Below, one piece after another: positions 20,867 through 29,233 of a DNA stretch of 64,000 bases. The notes under the pieces are model-generated. The model saw only the letters and a program-made list of their open reading frames with translations, made no database searches and was not told where the DNA came from. Each line of letters opens with the position of its first letter. Positions within the stretch are counted from its first letter, which is position 1. The stretch lies in assembly GCF_000379625.1 (NCBI RefSeq), contig NZ_KB903240.1, forward strand, positions 310,195 to 374,194. Reading direction: 5' to 3'. The DNA is from Actinomycetospora chiangmaiensis DSM 45062 (GTDB taxonomy: Bacteria > Actinomycetota > Actinomycetes > Mycobacteriales > Pseudonocardiaceae). The position numbers and the translations under genes are program-made.

Positions 20867-21985
20867 TCAGGGGCGCGGGCCGGCGTAGGTGCCGGTGACG
20901 CGGAACCGGAGACCGGGCTCGGCGTACTGCTCGAGCGCGTGGGCGATCCACCCGACGGTGCGCGCGACGGCGAAGACCGCCTCGCCCGCGTCGGGGCGCA
21001 TCCCGTGGGCGTGCATCACGGCGGCGAGCCCGAGGTCGACGTTGGGGAACACCCCCGGCCGGCCGGCGACCTGCGCCGCGAGCTCGCCGACCAGCGCGGC
21101 CTCCTGTGACCCGGCGATCGTGCCCAGGAGCACGTCGGTGCGCGGGTCGCGCTCGCGGTAGATCGAGTGGCCGAAGCCGGGCAGCCGCTCCCCCGCGCGC
21201 AGCCGGTCGGTCACGGCGCGGCCCGGGTCGTCCAACGCCTCCGCGAGGAAGCGGTACGCGGCGGTCGACGCGGTGCCGTGCACGGGGCCGTCCAGGGCAC
21301 CGAGCCCCGCCGACACCACGGCGTAGGGGTGGGCCCGGGCGCTCGCGGCCACCCGCGCGGCGAGGGTCGAGGCGGCGAGGCCGTGGTCGGCGAGCAGCAC
21401 GAGGGCGGTGCGCAGCACGTCCGGCGGCTCGGGGCGGTCGGACAGCGCCGGCCAGAGCCCGCCGAGGGCCGCCGTCATCCCGCGCCAGCACCGCAGGCCG
21501 GTCGCGACGGCGGCGTCGAGGTCGAACCGCCAGGGGTCGCTCGGGGCCAGCGCCGCCACGGCCAGGCGCAACCGGTCGACCGGACGCGGATCGCCCGGCA
21601 TCCCGGCGACGAGCCCACGGACCGTCGCGACCACCGCCGCGTCGGGATCGCCGTCGGGCAGCGGCGCGTCGAGGTCGCCGAGCCAGAGCAGGGCGGCCAT
21701 CCGCTCCGGGGTCTCGACCCGGGCGAGGTCGACGAGGCGGTGGCCGCGGACGACGACGTCGTCCGGCTCGACCAGCGTCAGCCGCGTCGTGATCGTCTCC
21801 GCGACCCCGGTCGGTCGGCGTCCCCGCCCCGCCACGAGCGCGTCGACCTCGGCGGCGTCGAAGGTGCTCGGCCGCCCCCCGGTCCCCCGCTGCGAGGTCA
21901 GCAGGCCGCGGCTGACGTAGGCGTACAGCGTCTCGGGCTTGACCCCGAGGCGCGCGGCCGCCTCGGTGGTCGTCAACGTCCGCAC
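20867..21985 (-). CDS. citrate synthase-like protein with N-terminal helix-turn-helix
   Basis: 372 residues from the GTG at 21985. Residues 1-60 form a MerR/excisionase-type helix-turn-helix (LTTTEAAARLGVKPETLYAYVSR, then GRPSTFDAAEVDAL). The remainder is a citrate synthase fold with DHGLAASTLAARVAASA, GPVHGTAS, GFGHSIYRERDPR (catalytic His), NVDLGLAAVM (Asp at the catalytic site) and HALEQY. It may make citrate or 2-methylcitrate and may also bind DNA. It is divergent from a second citrate synthase across 54 bp carrying TTGA repeats. No ribosome site precedes the GTG, so the message may be nearly leaderless. Confidence 0.85.
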   Translation of the reverse strand: MRTLTTTEAAARLGVKPETLYAYVSRGLLTSQRGTGGRPSTFDAAEVDALVAGRGRRPTGVAETITTRLTLVEPDDVVVRGHRLVDLARVETPERMAALLWLGDLDAPLPDGDPDAAVVATVRGLVAGMPGDPRPVDRLRLAVAALAPSDPWRFDLDAAVATGLRCWRGMTAALGGLWPALSDRPEPPDVLRTALVLLADHGLAASTLAARVAASARAHPYAVVSAGLGALDGPVHGTASTAAYRFLAEALDDPGRAVTDRLRAGERLPGFGHSIYRERDPRTDVLLGTIAGSQEAALVGELAAQVAGRPGVFPNVDLGLAAVMHAHGMRPDAGEAVFAVARTVGWIAHALEQYAEPGLRFRVTGTYAGPRP

Positions 21986-21988
21986 GGG

Positions 21989-22020
21989 TTGACGCTATCA
22001 AGATTGACGGCATTGATCGA
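21989..22020. promoter_or_regulatory. TTGA repeats/palindromes between divergent citrate synthase genes
   Basis: This AT-richer patch contains TTGA-N5-TCAA (21989-22001), TCAAGATTGA (21998-22007) and TTGATCGA (22013-22020): overlapping inverted repeats in the 54-bp divergent gap. TTGACG (21989) lies 17 bp from ATTGAT (22012), a possible -35/-10 pair for the plus-strand gene. Candidate operator/promoter; the binding protein is unknown. Confidence 0.5.
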
Positions 22021-22039
22021 CCGGCGGAGCGTTCCCGCC

Positions 22040-23206
22040 ATGACATCGACAACGACCCAGCCCCCGTCGCTGCGCCCGCCCCAGCAGACCCCGCCCGGAC
22101 TCCGCGGGGTCGTCGTCAGCGACACCGCGATCGGCGACGTCCTCGGCAGCGAGGGGCGCTACCACTACCGCGGGCGCTCGGCGGTCGACCTCGCCCGCGC
22201 CGTCTCGTTCGACGAGGCCGCCGCGCTCGTCCTCGACGGGGAGCTTCCCGACGACGGGGGTGCGGGCCTGCGCGGCGAACTCGCCGCCCACCGGACGCTC
22301 CCGCCCGCCGTGGCCACGGTGCTCCCGACGGTGGCCGCGGCCGGCGCCCGCTTCGACGCGCTCGCCGGGCTGCGCGCCGCGCTGTGCGTGCTGGCCGAGG
22401 CCGACGGTCTCGCGCCGACCTGGGGAGCGACCCCGACCCGGCGTCGGGACGACGCCCTGCGCGTGGTGGCGGTGACGCCGACGGTCCTCGCCGCGCTGTG
22501 GCGGCGCCGGCAGGGACGGGAGCCGGTCGAGCCGCGCGACGACCTGCACGGCGGGGCGGCCTGGCTGTGGGCGCTGCACGGCGTCGAGCCGGACCCGGTC
22601 GCGGCCGCGGCGGTGGAGAGCTACCTCGTCGCGACCATCGACCACGGGTTCAACGCCTCGACCTTCACCGCCCGGGTGGCGGCCTCGGCGGGCACCGACG
22701 TCGCGTCCGCGGTGGTGGCGGCGATCGGGACGTTCGTGGGCCCGCTGCACGGCGGCGCGCCCGACCGCGCGCTCGAGGCGCTCGACGAGATCGGCACCGC
22801 CGACCGGATCGAGCCCTACGTCCGGGCGAAGCTCGCCGCGGGCGACCGGATCATGGGGTTCGGGCACGCCGTCTACCGGACGGCCGACCCGCGGGCGGTG
22901 CTGCTCCGGGAGGTCGCCGAGGGGATCGGCGGGCCGCTCGTCGAGCTCGCCGGGCAGACCCAGGACCGCACCGAGGCGCTGCTCGCCGAGCACCGCCCGG
23001 GCCGGGAGCTCCGGGTCAACGTGGAGTTCTGGGCCGGCGTGGTGATGGACCTGGCCGGAATCCCGCGGGAGATGTTCACGCCGACGTTCGCGGTCAGCCG
23101 GGTCGTCGGGTGGTGTGCACACGTGCTCGAACAGACGCAGAGCTCCACGATCATCCGGCCCGCCGCGCGATATGTGGCTTCGCCTCGTGAGCAGATGGGG
23201 CTATAG
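22040..23206 (+). CDS. citrate synthase-like protein
   Basis: 388 residues from the ATG at 22040. Conserved blocks are VVVSDTAIGDVLGSEGRYHY, DHGFNASTFTARVAASAG, GPLHGGAPDRA, GFGHAVYRTADPRA (catalytic His) and HVLEQTQSSTIIRPAARYV. The usual catalytic Asp position reads Glu (NVEFWAGVVM). The last residues (ASPREQMGL) are encoded by a strong palindrome at 23187 and look like an appended tail. With its divergent partner it forms a pair seen in many actinobacteria. Whether it acts as citrate or 2-methylcitrate synthase is not decidable here. Confidence 0.87.
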   Translation: MTSTTTQPPSLRPPQQTPPGLRGVVVSDTAIGDVLGSEGRYHYRGRSAVDLARAVSFDEAAALVLDGELPDDGGAGLRGELAAHRTLPPAVATVLPTVAAAGARFDALAGLRAALCVLAEADGLAPTWGATPTRRRDDALRVVAVTPTVLAALWRRRQGREPVEPRDDLHGGAAWLWALHGVEPDPVAAAAVESYLVATIDHGFNASTFTARVAASAGTDVASAVVAAIGTFVGPLHGGAPDRALEALDEIGTADRIEPYVRAKLAAGDRIMGFGHAVYRTADPRAVLLREVAEGIGGPLVELAGQTQDRTEALLAEHRPGRELRVNVEFWAGVVMDLAGIPREMFTPTFAVSRVVGWCAHVLEQTQSSTIIRPAARYVASPREQMGL

Positions 23207-23223
23207 CCCCACTTTCTGCTCAC
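23187..23223. terminator. large palindrome overlapping the end of the citrate synthase gene
   Basis: Outer 9-bp arms (GTGAGCAGA / TCTGCTCAC) enclose a perfect 16-bp palindrome (TGGGGCTATAGCCCCA), with a CTT bulge on one side. It encodes the last codons and the TAG stop. It could be a terminator or a dispersed repetitive palindrome. Confidence 0.6.
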
Positions 23224-23227
23224 TTGC

Positions 23228-23243
23228 TTGCCCGTTTGCGGGC
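23228..23243. terminator. second small hairpin after citrate synthase
   Basis: TGCCCG-TTTG-CGGGCA lies a few bases after the larger palindrome and before the 85-residue gene. The pair may act together as a terminator. Confidence 0.45.
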
Positions 23244-23286
23244 AGTACCCTGGCCTGAATCGTCGCAGCGGGGCAGGCTCGCCGTC

Positions 23287-23544
23287 ATGGACCCGGAGCT
23301 GGTGCGCCACGTGGCCGCTTCGACGGGTCTGCCCGGTCCGGTCGCCGCGCGGGTGGTGGCCGACGTCGTCGCGTACTTCGCCGAGACCACCGAGGAGTTC
23401 GTCCGGCGACGTCACCGGGAGCTGCAGGCCCGCGACCGGCGCAACGCCGAGATCTGGGCGGTGATCGCGTCGGAGCTCGCGGCGCGTCCCGTCCGGCCCG
23501 GCGAGGTCAGCGAGCGGCAGCTGCGACGCATCGTCTACGGCTGA
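23287..23544 (+). CDS. small conserved-looking helical protein, unknown function
   Basis: 85 residues from the ATG at 23287; a frame from 23224 runs through the hairpin and is less likely. It is strongly helical and charged (VADVVAYFAETTEEFVRRRHRELQARDRRNAE), ending in RPGEVSERQLRRIVYG. It lies 20 bp upstream of glmS and is probably cotranscribed. I do not recognise the family; codon use and its position against glmS support a real gene. Confidence 0.65.
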   Translation: MDPELVRHVAASTGLPGPVAARVVADVVAYFAETTEEFVRRRHRELQARDRRNAEIWAVIASELAARPVRPGEVSERQLRRIVYG

Positions 23545-23564
23545 GCCATCAGGGGGCAGGCAGC

Positions 23565-25373
23565 ATGTGCGGCATCGTGGGGTACGTCGGGAACCGGCCG
23601 GCGGCGCGGATCCTCGTGGACGGGCTCGCCCGGCTCGAGTACCGCGGGTACGACAGCGCCGGCATCGCCGTCGCCCACCGGAAGGCCCTCCGGACGACGA
23701 AGGCGGTCGGCCGCGTGGACGACCTCCGCGCGAAGGTGGCGGGCGACCCGTCGTCGGGAAGGACGGGGATCGCGCACACGCGCTGGGCGACCCACGGCGA
23801 GCCGAGCGAGCGCAACGCCCACCCGCACACCGACGCCGCGGGGCGGATCGCGGTGGTGCACAACGGCATCGTCGAGAACGCCGAGGAGCTGCGGGCGAAG
23901 CTCGTGGCCGACGGGGTGACGCTCGCCAGCGACACCGACACCGAGGTCCTCCCCCACCTCATCGCCCAGGCCGTCGAGCAGCAGGACTCGCTGGAGGCCG
24001 CGGTCCGGGAGGCGCTCCGCGTCGTCGAGGGCACCTACGGGCTGGTCGTGCTGGACGCGCGCCGGCCCGACGAGCTGGTGGTCGCCCGCAACGGCAGCCC
24101 CATCGTGCTCGGGCTCGGCGACGGCGAGATGTTCGTGGCGAGCGACGTCGCCGCGCTGGTCCGGCACACCCGGCAGGTGATCTTCCTGGCCGACGGCGAG
24201 ATCGCGACGATCACCGCGACCGGCTACGAGGGCTCCCGCCTCGGCCCGCCCACGACGGTGGAGGTCGGCGACGACGACTACGACCTCGACGGCCACCCCG
24301 ACTTCCTGTCCAAGGAGATCCACGAGCAGCCCGCGGCGCTGCGCCGCGTCCTGGCCGGCCGGCTCGACACCCGCTTCGCCACCTCGCGGCTCGACGGCCT
24401 GCACCTCGACCCGCGGGAGCTCCGCGGAATCCGGCGCGTGACGTTCCTGGGCTGCGGGTCGGCGCACTACGCGGGGCAGATCGGGGCGGCGCTCATGGAG
24501 GAGCTCGCCCGCGTCCCCGCCGACGCCGAGCAGGCCAGCGAGTTCCGCTACCGCAACCCCCTGGTGGACCCCGACACGCTCTACGTCGCGGTGAGCCAGT
24601 CCGGCGAGACCATCGACACCCTCGCGGCGGTCGAGGAGCTGCAGCGCAAGGGCGGGCGCGTCGTCGGGTGCGTCAACGTCATCGGCTCGGCGATCGCGCG
24701 CCAGTGCGGGGCGGGGATGTTCCTGCACGCCGGCCCGGAGGTCAGCGTCGCGTCGACGAAGGCGTTCAGCTCGATGGCGACGTCGTTCGCCCTGCTCGCG
24801 CTGCTGCTCGGGCGGGTCCGCGACCTCTCGGCCGCCCACGGCACGCGCCTGGTCGACGGGCTGCGGCGACTCCCGGACGCGGTGGCCGAGGCGCTGACCG
24901 TCGAGGACGAGATCGCGGCCGTGGCCCGGCGCTACGCCGACGCCCGGTCGATGTTCTTCCTCGGCCGGGTGCGGGGCTCGGCGGTGGCCCGCGAGGGCGC
25001 ACAGAAGCTCAAGGAGATCAGCTACGTGCACGCCGAGGCCTACGCGGCGTCCGAGCTCAAGCACGGCCCGCTCGCGCTGGTGGACGCCACGATGCCCTGC
25101 GTGATCGTGGTGCCCGACGACGAGCTCGTCGCCAAGAACGTCTCGACGATCGAGCAGGTGAAGGCCCGGGGAGGCCCCGTCATCGCGGTGACGAACGCGG
25201 AGCTGCCCGAGGGACTCGCCGACGCCGTGATCCGTGTCCCGAGCGTCGAACCGGAACTCGACCCGATCCTGCTCGGTGTCCCGCTGCAGCTCTTCGCCTA
25301 CCACTGCGCCGCGGCCCTCGGCCGGGACATCGACAAGCCGCGCAACCTGGCGAAGTCGGTGACGGTGGAGTAG
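23565..25373 (+). CDS. glmS: glutamine-fructose-6-phosphate aminotransferase (isomerizing)
   Basis: 602 residues, the usual length. The N-terminal glutaminase begins MCGIVGYVGNRPA with the Cys nucleophile at position 2 after Met removal, then GIAHTRWATHG. Two SIS sugar-isomerase domains follow (LGCGSAHYAGQIG; AVSQSGETIDTLAA; FFLGRVRGSAVAREGAQKLKEIS). The C terminus ends KPRNLAKSVTVE as in GlmS. It makes glucosamine-6-phosphate for peptidoglycan (and, in mycothiol producers, inositol-GlcNAc). A GGGGGCAGG ribosome site precedes the ATG. There is no glmS ribozyme: the upstream gap is only 20 bp. Confidence 0.97.
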   Translation: MCGIVGYVGNRPAARILVDGLARLEYRGYDSAGIAVAHRKALRTTKAVGRVDDLRAKVAGDPSSGRTGIAHTRWATHGEPSERNAHPHTDAAGRIAVVHNGIVENAEELRAKLVADGVTLASDTDTEVLPHLIAQAVEQQDSLEAAVREALRVVEGTYGLVVLDARRPDELVVARNGSPIVLGLGDGEMFVASDVAALVRHTRQVIFLADGEIATITATGYEGSRLGPPTTVEVGDDDYDLDGHPDFLSKEIHEQPAALRRVLAGRLDTRFATSRLDGLHLDPRELRGIRRVTFLGCGSAHYAGQIGAALMEELARVPADAEQASEFRYRNPLVDPDTLYVAVSQSGETIDTLAAVEELQRKGGRVVGCVNVIGSAIARQCGAGMFLHAGPEVSVASTKAFSSMATSFALLALLLGRVRDLSAAHGTRLVDGLRRLPDAVAEALTVEDEIAAVARRYADARSMFFLGRVRGSAVAREGAQKLKEISYVHAEAYAASELKHGPLALVDATMPCVIVVPDDELVAKNVSTIEQVKARGGPVIAVTNAELPEGLADAVIRVPSVEPELDPILLGVPLQLFAYHCAAALGRDIDKPRNLAKSVTVE

Positions 25374-25441
25374 GGGGTGCGCTCCGCGCCCGTGCGCACT
25401 GTCCGTGGCCGGCGCCGCGGGGCTCGCCTACATCATCACTG

Positions 25442-27343
25442 TCAGCGCACCTCCAACCGCAGCTGACCGTCGAGGACCACCTCGGAGCCGTACCGCACCG
25501 CACCGGCCACGATCCGGCGCGAGAGCGGGCGCTCCACCTCGCGCGCCACGACCTGCCGCAACCCGCGGGCCCCCGACGCCGGGTCGGCCCGGGCGGCGAG
25601 GGTCGCGAGCGCGGCGGGCTCCACGGTGAAGGTGATCCCCTGCGCGGCGAGGCGGTCGCGGGTGGCGTCGAGCGCGAGCCCGACCACCCGGGCGAGCAGG
25701 TCGGGGGTCAGCCGCCGGAAGAGCACGACGTCGTCGATCCGCCCGAGCAGCTCGGGTCGCAGACTCCGCCGCAGCACCCGCATGACCGGCTCGCGGGCCT
25801 CCTCGGGGTCCTCGACGATCCTCAGCTCGGCGGCCGCGAGGTTCGACGTCATGATCAGGACGGTGTCGGCGAAGCTCACGGTGCGGCCGTGGGTGTCGGT
25901 GAGCCGCCCGGCGTCGAGCACGCCCAGCAGCACCGCGACCACGTCGGCGTGGGCCTTCTCGATCTCGTCGAAGAGCACCACCGACGCCGGGTGGCGACGC
26001 ACGGCCTCGGCGAGCTCGCCGGGCCGGTCGTGCCCGACGTACCCGGGGGGCGCGCCGGTCAGCCGCGACACCGTGTGAGCCTCACCGAACTCGGCCATGT
26101 CGAACCGGACGAGCTCGGAGCCCAGCGCGTCGGCCAGCGCCCGCGCCAGCTCGGTCTTCCCGACCCCCGTCGGCCCGACGAACAGCATCGCGCCGTGCGG
26201 CCGCTCCGGGTCCGCCAGCCCGGCGCGTCCCGCGAGCACGGTGTCGACGACCGTGTCGACCGCCCCGTCCTGGCCCACCACCCGCGCCCGCAGCCGGTCC
26301 TCGAGGTCGAGCAGACGGGACCGGTCGTCCTCGGTCAGGTCGGCGACCGGTATCCCGGTGAGGTCGGCGACCACTCGCGCGACGTCGTCCACGGTGACCG
26401 TCGGGCGCCCCTCCGGGTCCCGCATACGCACGCGGGCGGCCGCGCGGTCGAGCGCGTCGATCGCCTTGTCGGGCAGGAAGCGGTCCCGCACGTGGCGGGC
26501 GGTCAGCTCCACGGCGGCGCGCCGCGTCGCCGGGGGCAGCACCACCCCGTGGTGCGCCTCGTAGCCCGGGGCGAGCCCGTCGAGGATCGTGACCGTCTGC
26601 TCCGCGCCCGGCTCCGGGACGTCGACGGCGGCGAACCGGCGAGCCAGCGCGGCGTCGGGCTCGACGTGGCGGCGGTACTCCGCAGTGGTGGTCGCGCCCA
26701 CGAGCCGCAGCTCCCCCCGGGCCAGCGCCGGCTTCAGGATCCCGGCCGCGTCCATCGGCGACTCCTGGGCCGAACCCGCCCCGACGATCGCGTGCAGCTC
26801 GTCGACGAACAGGATCGTGTCGGGGTGCGACGCCTCGGCGACCAGCGCGGTCAGCCGCTGCTCGAACTCACCCCGGTACTTCGTCCCGGCCACCATCCCC
26901 GCGAGGTCGACCGACACGACCCGCGTGTCCCGGATCGCCGCCGGCACGTCGCCCGCCGCGATGCGGGCGGCGAGCGCCTCGACGATCGCGGTCTTCCCGA
27001 CGCCGGGCTCCCCCAGCAGCACCGGGTTGTTCTTGCTCCGTCGCGCGAGGATCTCGACGACCTGCGACAGCTCGTGGTCGCGGCCGATCACCGGGTCGAG
27101 CCGCCCCGCCCGCGCGTCGGCGGTCAGATCCCGGCCGTGCCGGTCCAGTGTCGGGGTGCGCCTCGAGGCCCTTCCCGACGACGCGTCCTGCCGCGGCTGC
27201 CGGGGCTCCTCCCGCCGGTCGGGGTCGTCGAAGCCCCCGCCGAAGAGCGCGCCCAGGTCGAGGTCGACCAACCGTCCGAGCAGCTCGTCGAACAACGGCC
27301 CCGGCCCCGGGTCGTCCCGGCGGGTGCGGTCCTGGTCGGCCAT
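25442..27343 (-). CDS. compact Clp/Hsp100-type AAA+ ATPase lacking N and M domains
   Basis: 633 residues from the ATG at 27343. After about 75 polar residues comes AAA domain 1 (GEPGVGKTA Walker A; ILFVDELHAIVGAG Walker B), then AAA domain 2 (GPTGVGKTE; VVLFDEIEKAHADV; MTSN sensor) and the C-terminal D2-small domain. There is no Clp-N repeat domain and no long coiled-coil M domain: RAAARVRMRDPEGRPTVTVD joins D1-small directly to the next helix. The ClpP-binding IGL/IGF loop expected between MTSN and RPELLGRI is absent. It is therefore ClpB/ClpC-like but probably not a ClpP partner. Substrate and adaptor are unknown. Confidence 0.85.
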   Translation of the reverse strand: MADQDRTRRDDPGPGPLFDELLGRLVDLDLGALFGGGFDDPDRREEPRQPRQDASSGRASRRTPTLDRHGRDLTADARAGRLDPVIGRDHELSQVVEILARRSKNNPVLLGEPGVGKTAIVEALAARIAAGDVPAAIRDTRVVSVDLAGMVAGTKYRGEFEQRLTALVAEASHPDTILFVDELHAIVGAGSAQESPMDAAGILKPALARGELRLVGATTTAEYRRHVEPDAALARRFAAVDVPEPGAEQTVTILDGLAPGYEAHHGVVLPPATRRAAVELTARHVRDRFLPDKAIDALDRAAARVRMRDPEGRPTVTVDDVARVVADLTGIPVADLTEDDRSRLLDLEDRLRARVVGQDGAVDTVVDTVLAGRAGLADPERPHGAMLFVGPTGVGKTELARALADALGSELVRFDMAEFGEAHTVSRLTGAPPGYVGHDRPGELAEAVRRHPASVVLFDEIEKAHADVVAVLLGVLDAGRLTDTHGRTVSFADTVLIMTSNLAAAELRIVEDPEEAREPVMRVLRRSLRPELLGRIDDVVLFRRLTPDLLARVVGLALDATRDRLAAQGITFTVEPAALATLAARADPASGARGLRQVVAREVERPLSRRIVAGAVRYGSEVVLDGQLRLEVR

Positions 27344-27618
27344 GACCCCATTGTGCGCCCGTCGGCGGCGCCGCTCGCCGCACGCGGGTGTCGCACGCGG
27401 ACCGGTGGGAGCAGGGCAGTCGCTCGTGGGCCTCCTCGCGCTCTCCACATTCGGCCTGTTGCCGGTGGCAGCGAGGGGCGCGCGTACACCCCCGCCTGGC
27501 CCTGGCGGTCACGGCCTCACCGACTCGTCGTCCGGAGCCGAACACGGCTGTTGCCGCGATCAGCCCTCTGCTCGCGGCATCAGCGAAGCCGTCGGCTGCC
27601 ACGCGGGCAGCGCTTGTC
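27344..27618. other. 275-bp gap with no recognised gene
   Basis: Open frames here are shadows with atypical amino-acid content. I found no tRNA, convincing hairpin or repeat. It presumably holds the promoter of the Clp-type gene and the 3' end of the methyltransferase transcript. Confidence 0.5.
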
Positions 27619-28218
27619 TCACCTGTCGGCGGGGCGCACGACATGTTCGCGCGGTCGACGGGCGATCGTCACCGTCGCGGGCGGCACGTTCCGCCAGATC
27701 GTCCGACTGACCACGACCTCCTCGAACGCGTCGCCGAGAGCCCGCTCGGCCGCCTTCGCCCACGGCAGCGGACGGGTCCAGCTGTGTTGCACCTGCGAGA
27801 GCGCCCCGGTCGGTGTGAGCAGCGCCCCGGCGGCGACGAGAAACGACCGGTCCTCCGCGAGGCTGATGGGCAGCGTGCTGAACACGAGGTCGACGGAGGT
27901 ACCGCTCGCAGCGAGCTCCGCCATCGCGCTGACGGCCTCGTCGCACATCACCTCGACGTCGGGGTGCCGTCGCGAGAGCGCCGAGGCCAGGCGAGGGTTG
28001 ACCTCGACCGCGATGTGACGGCCTCGTCCGTCGAGCCGGCGCGCGACCACCGAGCTGGTAGCCCCGGCGCCCGCACCGAGCTCGAGCACGACGGGGTCGC
28101 CGTGGGCCGGGAGAGGGCTGAGTGCGACCTCGCAGGCCGCGCTCGACGTCGGTAGCGGCGAGGCCGTCGTCCACGGGGATCGGACGAATTCGCGGGCGAA
28201 GATCAGCAGGTCCAACAC
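27619..28218 (-). CDS. class I SAM-dependent methyltransferase (phospholipid N-methyltransferase-like)
   Basis: 199 residues from the GTG at 28218, with AGGAG upstream. Motif I is VVLELGAGAGATSSVVARRL; an acidic residue follows (HIAVEVNP); motif IV region VDLVFSTLPISL, a PxS-type pattern, resembles PmtA/KsgA-type enzymes that methylate phosphatidylethanolamine or rRNA. N-terminal FAREFVRSPWTTASPLPTS is typical of the PmtA-like group. It is monocistronic between the Clp-type gene and DUF1059. The lipid-substrate assignment is tentative. Confidence 0.75.
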   Translation of the reverse strand: MLDLLIFAREFVRSPWTTASPLPTSSAACEVALSPLPAHGDPVVLELGAGAGATSSVVARRLDGRGRHIAVEVNPRLASALSRRHPDVEVMCDEAVSAMAELAASGTSVDLVFSTLPISLAEDRSFLVAAGALLTPTGALSQVQHSWTRPLPWAKAAERALGDAFEEVVVSRTIWRNVPPATVTIARRPREHVVRPADR

Positions 28219-28403
28219 TGCAGGGCTCCTGGGAGGGCACGAGGTAGGTCGGTCCGACAGCGAGCCCCACCGTGGCGGATCGTGATCGAACGGTACGAAG
28301 ACGTGTCGATGCCTTCACCTGTGACGATTAGTCTCGCCGGCCCCAATGGCGCGTCCATCACACACGGTGACGCCCACTCCACTCGCGAGCCGGAGGCTCC
28401 GTC

Positions 28404-28601
28404 ATGGCCAGGATGATGATCGACTGCCGCGACATGCCGAGCGACAGCAACTGCACACTCGCCATCGCAGGCGATGACGTCGAGGACCTCCTCGACGCCG
28501 CGACCCAGCACGCGATCAGCAAGCACGGCCACGAGGACGGGCCGGAGCTGCGGGAGGGGATCCGCGGCGGCCTCAAGCCGGTGGAGTCCGCGATGGCCTG
28601 A
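28404..28601 (+). CDS. DUF1059-like small protein
   Basis: 65 residues; GGAGG lies 8 bp before the ATG. MIDCRDMPSDSNCTLAI with two Cys, then DVEDLLDAATQHAISKHGHED and a short helix, fits the DUF1059 family (small proteins of about 60 residues with an N-terminal Cys and a conserved His). The function is unknown. It is divergent from the methyltransferase. Confidence 0.75.
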   Translation: MARMMIDCRDMPSDSNCTLAIAGDDVEDLLDAATQHAISKHGHEDGPELREGIRGGLKPVESAMA

Positions 28602-28747
28602 CTCGGCGCGCCGAACGCATGTCTCGGTGGGCGGGGTGGCGGCAACGACGGCGCTCGATCAGCCGGCGTGGCCTGACGGACAGGTCCTCTGCCGACTCGA
28701 CCATGTCCAACCGATGCCACGCGGCGACCTTCGGTCACACTGACGCG

Positions 28748-29173
28748 ATGCGCGTGCTCGGACGCTCGATGCTCACGGCGGCGATCATCCTGTGCGGTGT
28801 CGTCGTGACCGGCTGCGCCACCGGCGGCACCGCGCCGGGACCGGCCACCTCCGCCTCGGCCTCCCCGACGACGGACACCGGGGCGCCGGCTTCGGGAACG
28901 GCAGGCTCCGGGCCTTCAAACTCCGGGCCTTCAAGCTCCGGGGTCGCGCTGCCGACCTCGGGCGCGGAGACCCTCGACGGTGTCGCCACGCGGGGCGCGC
29001 TGCCCTCGTGTCTGGTTCTCACTACTGCCGACGGTCGGCACTTCGTACTCCTCGGTGCCCCCACCACGCCGGTGGGGGTCCCGATCACCGTGACCGGGAC
29101 CGCCGACCCGGGGTCGGCCAGCGCCTGCAACGCCGGCACCCCGGTGCAGGTCAGCAGCGTGCAGCGCCGGTAG
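28748..29173 (+). CDS. secreted lipoprotein, unknown function
   Basis: 141 residues from the ATG at 28748. A signal peptide with lipobox VTGC (SMLTAAIILCGVVVTGC) predicts attachment to the outer face of the membrane. A Ser/Thr/Pro/Gly-rich linker follows, with a short internal repeat (SGPSNSGPSSSG). The C-terminal domain (LVLTTADGRHFVLLGAPTTP, two further Cys) reads as a small beta barrel. No ribosome site is visible, so it may be leaderless. Partner and ligand unknown. Confidence 0.7.
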   Translation: MRVLGRSMLTAAIILCGVVVTGCATGGTAPGPATSASASPTTDTGAPASGTAGSGPSNSGPSSSGVALPTSGAETLDGVATRGALPSCLVLTTADGRHFVLLGAPTTPVGVPITVTGTADPGSASACNAGTPVQVSSVQRR

Positions 29174-29233
29174 ACGACAGCACGACGCGACCGGCGGGTT
29201 GCCGCCGGTCGCGCCGCGCCCAGGATCAGCCGG

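Noticed and set aside
23545-23564. glmS ribozyme/riboswitch
   Set aside because: Only 20 bp separate the upstream ORF from glmS; there is no room and no conserved core.
23567-28018. 1483-codon open frame on the plus strand
   Set aside because: It overlaps glmS and the Clp-type and methyltransferase genes in other frames; its translation is Arg/Pro/Gly-rich noise typical of GC-rich shadows.
27388-28155. 255-codon plus-strand frame
   Set aside because: Antisense to the methyltransferase, whose motifs are clear.
28358-28738. 126-codon minus-strand frame over the DUF1059-like gene
   Set aside because: Basic, motif-free translation; the plus-strand DUF1059-like ORF has a ribosome site and family pattern.
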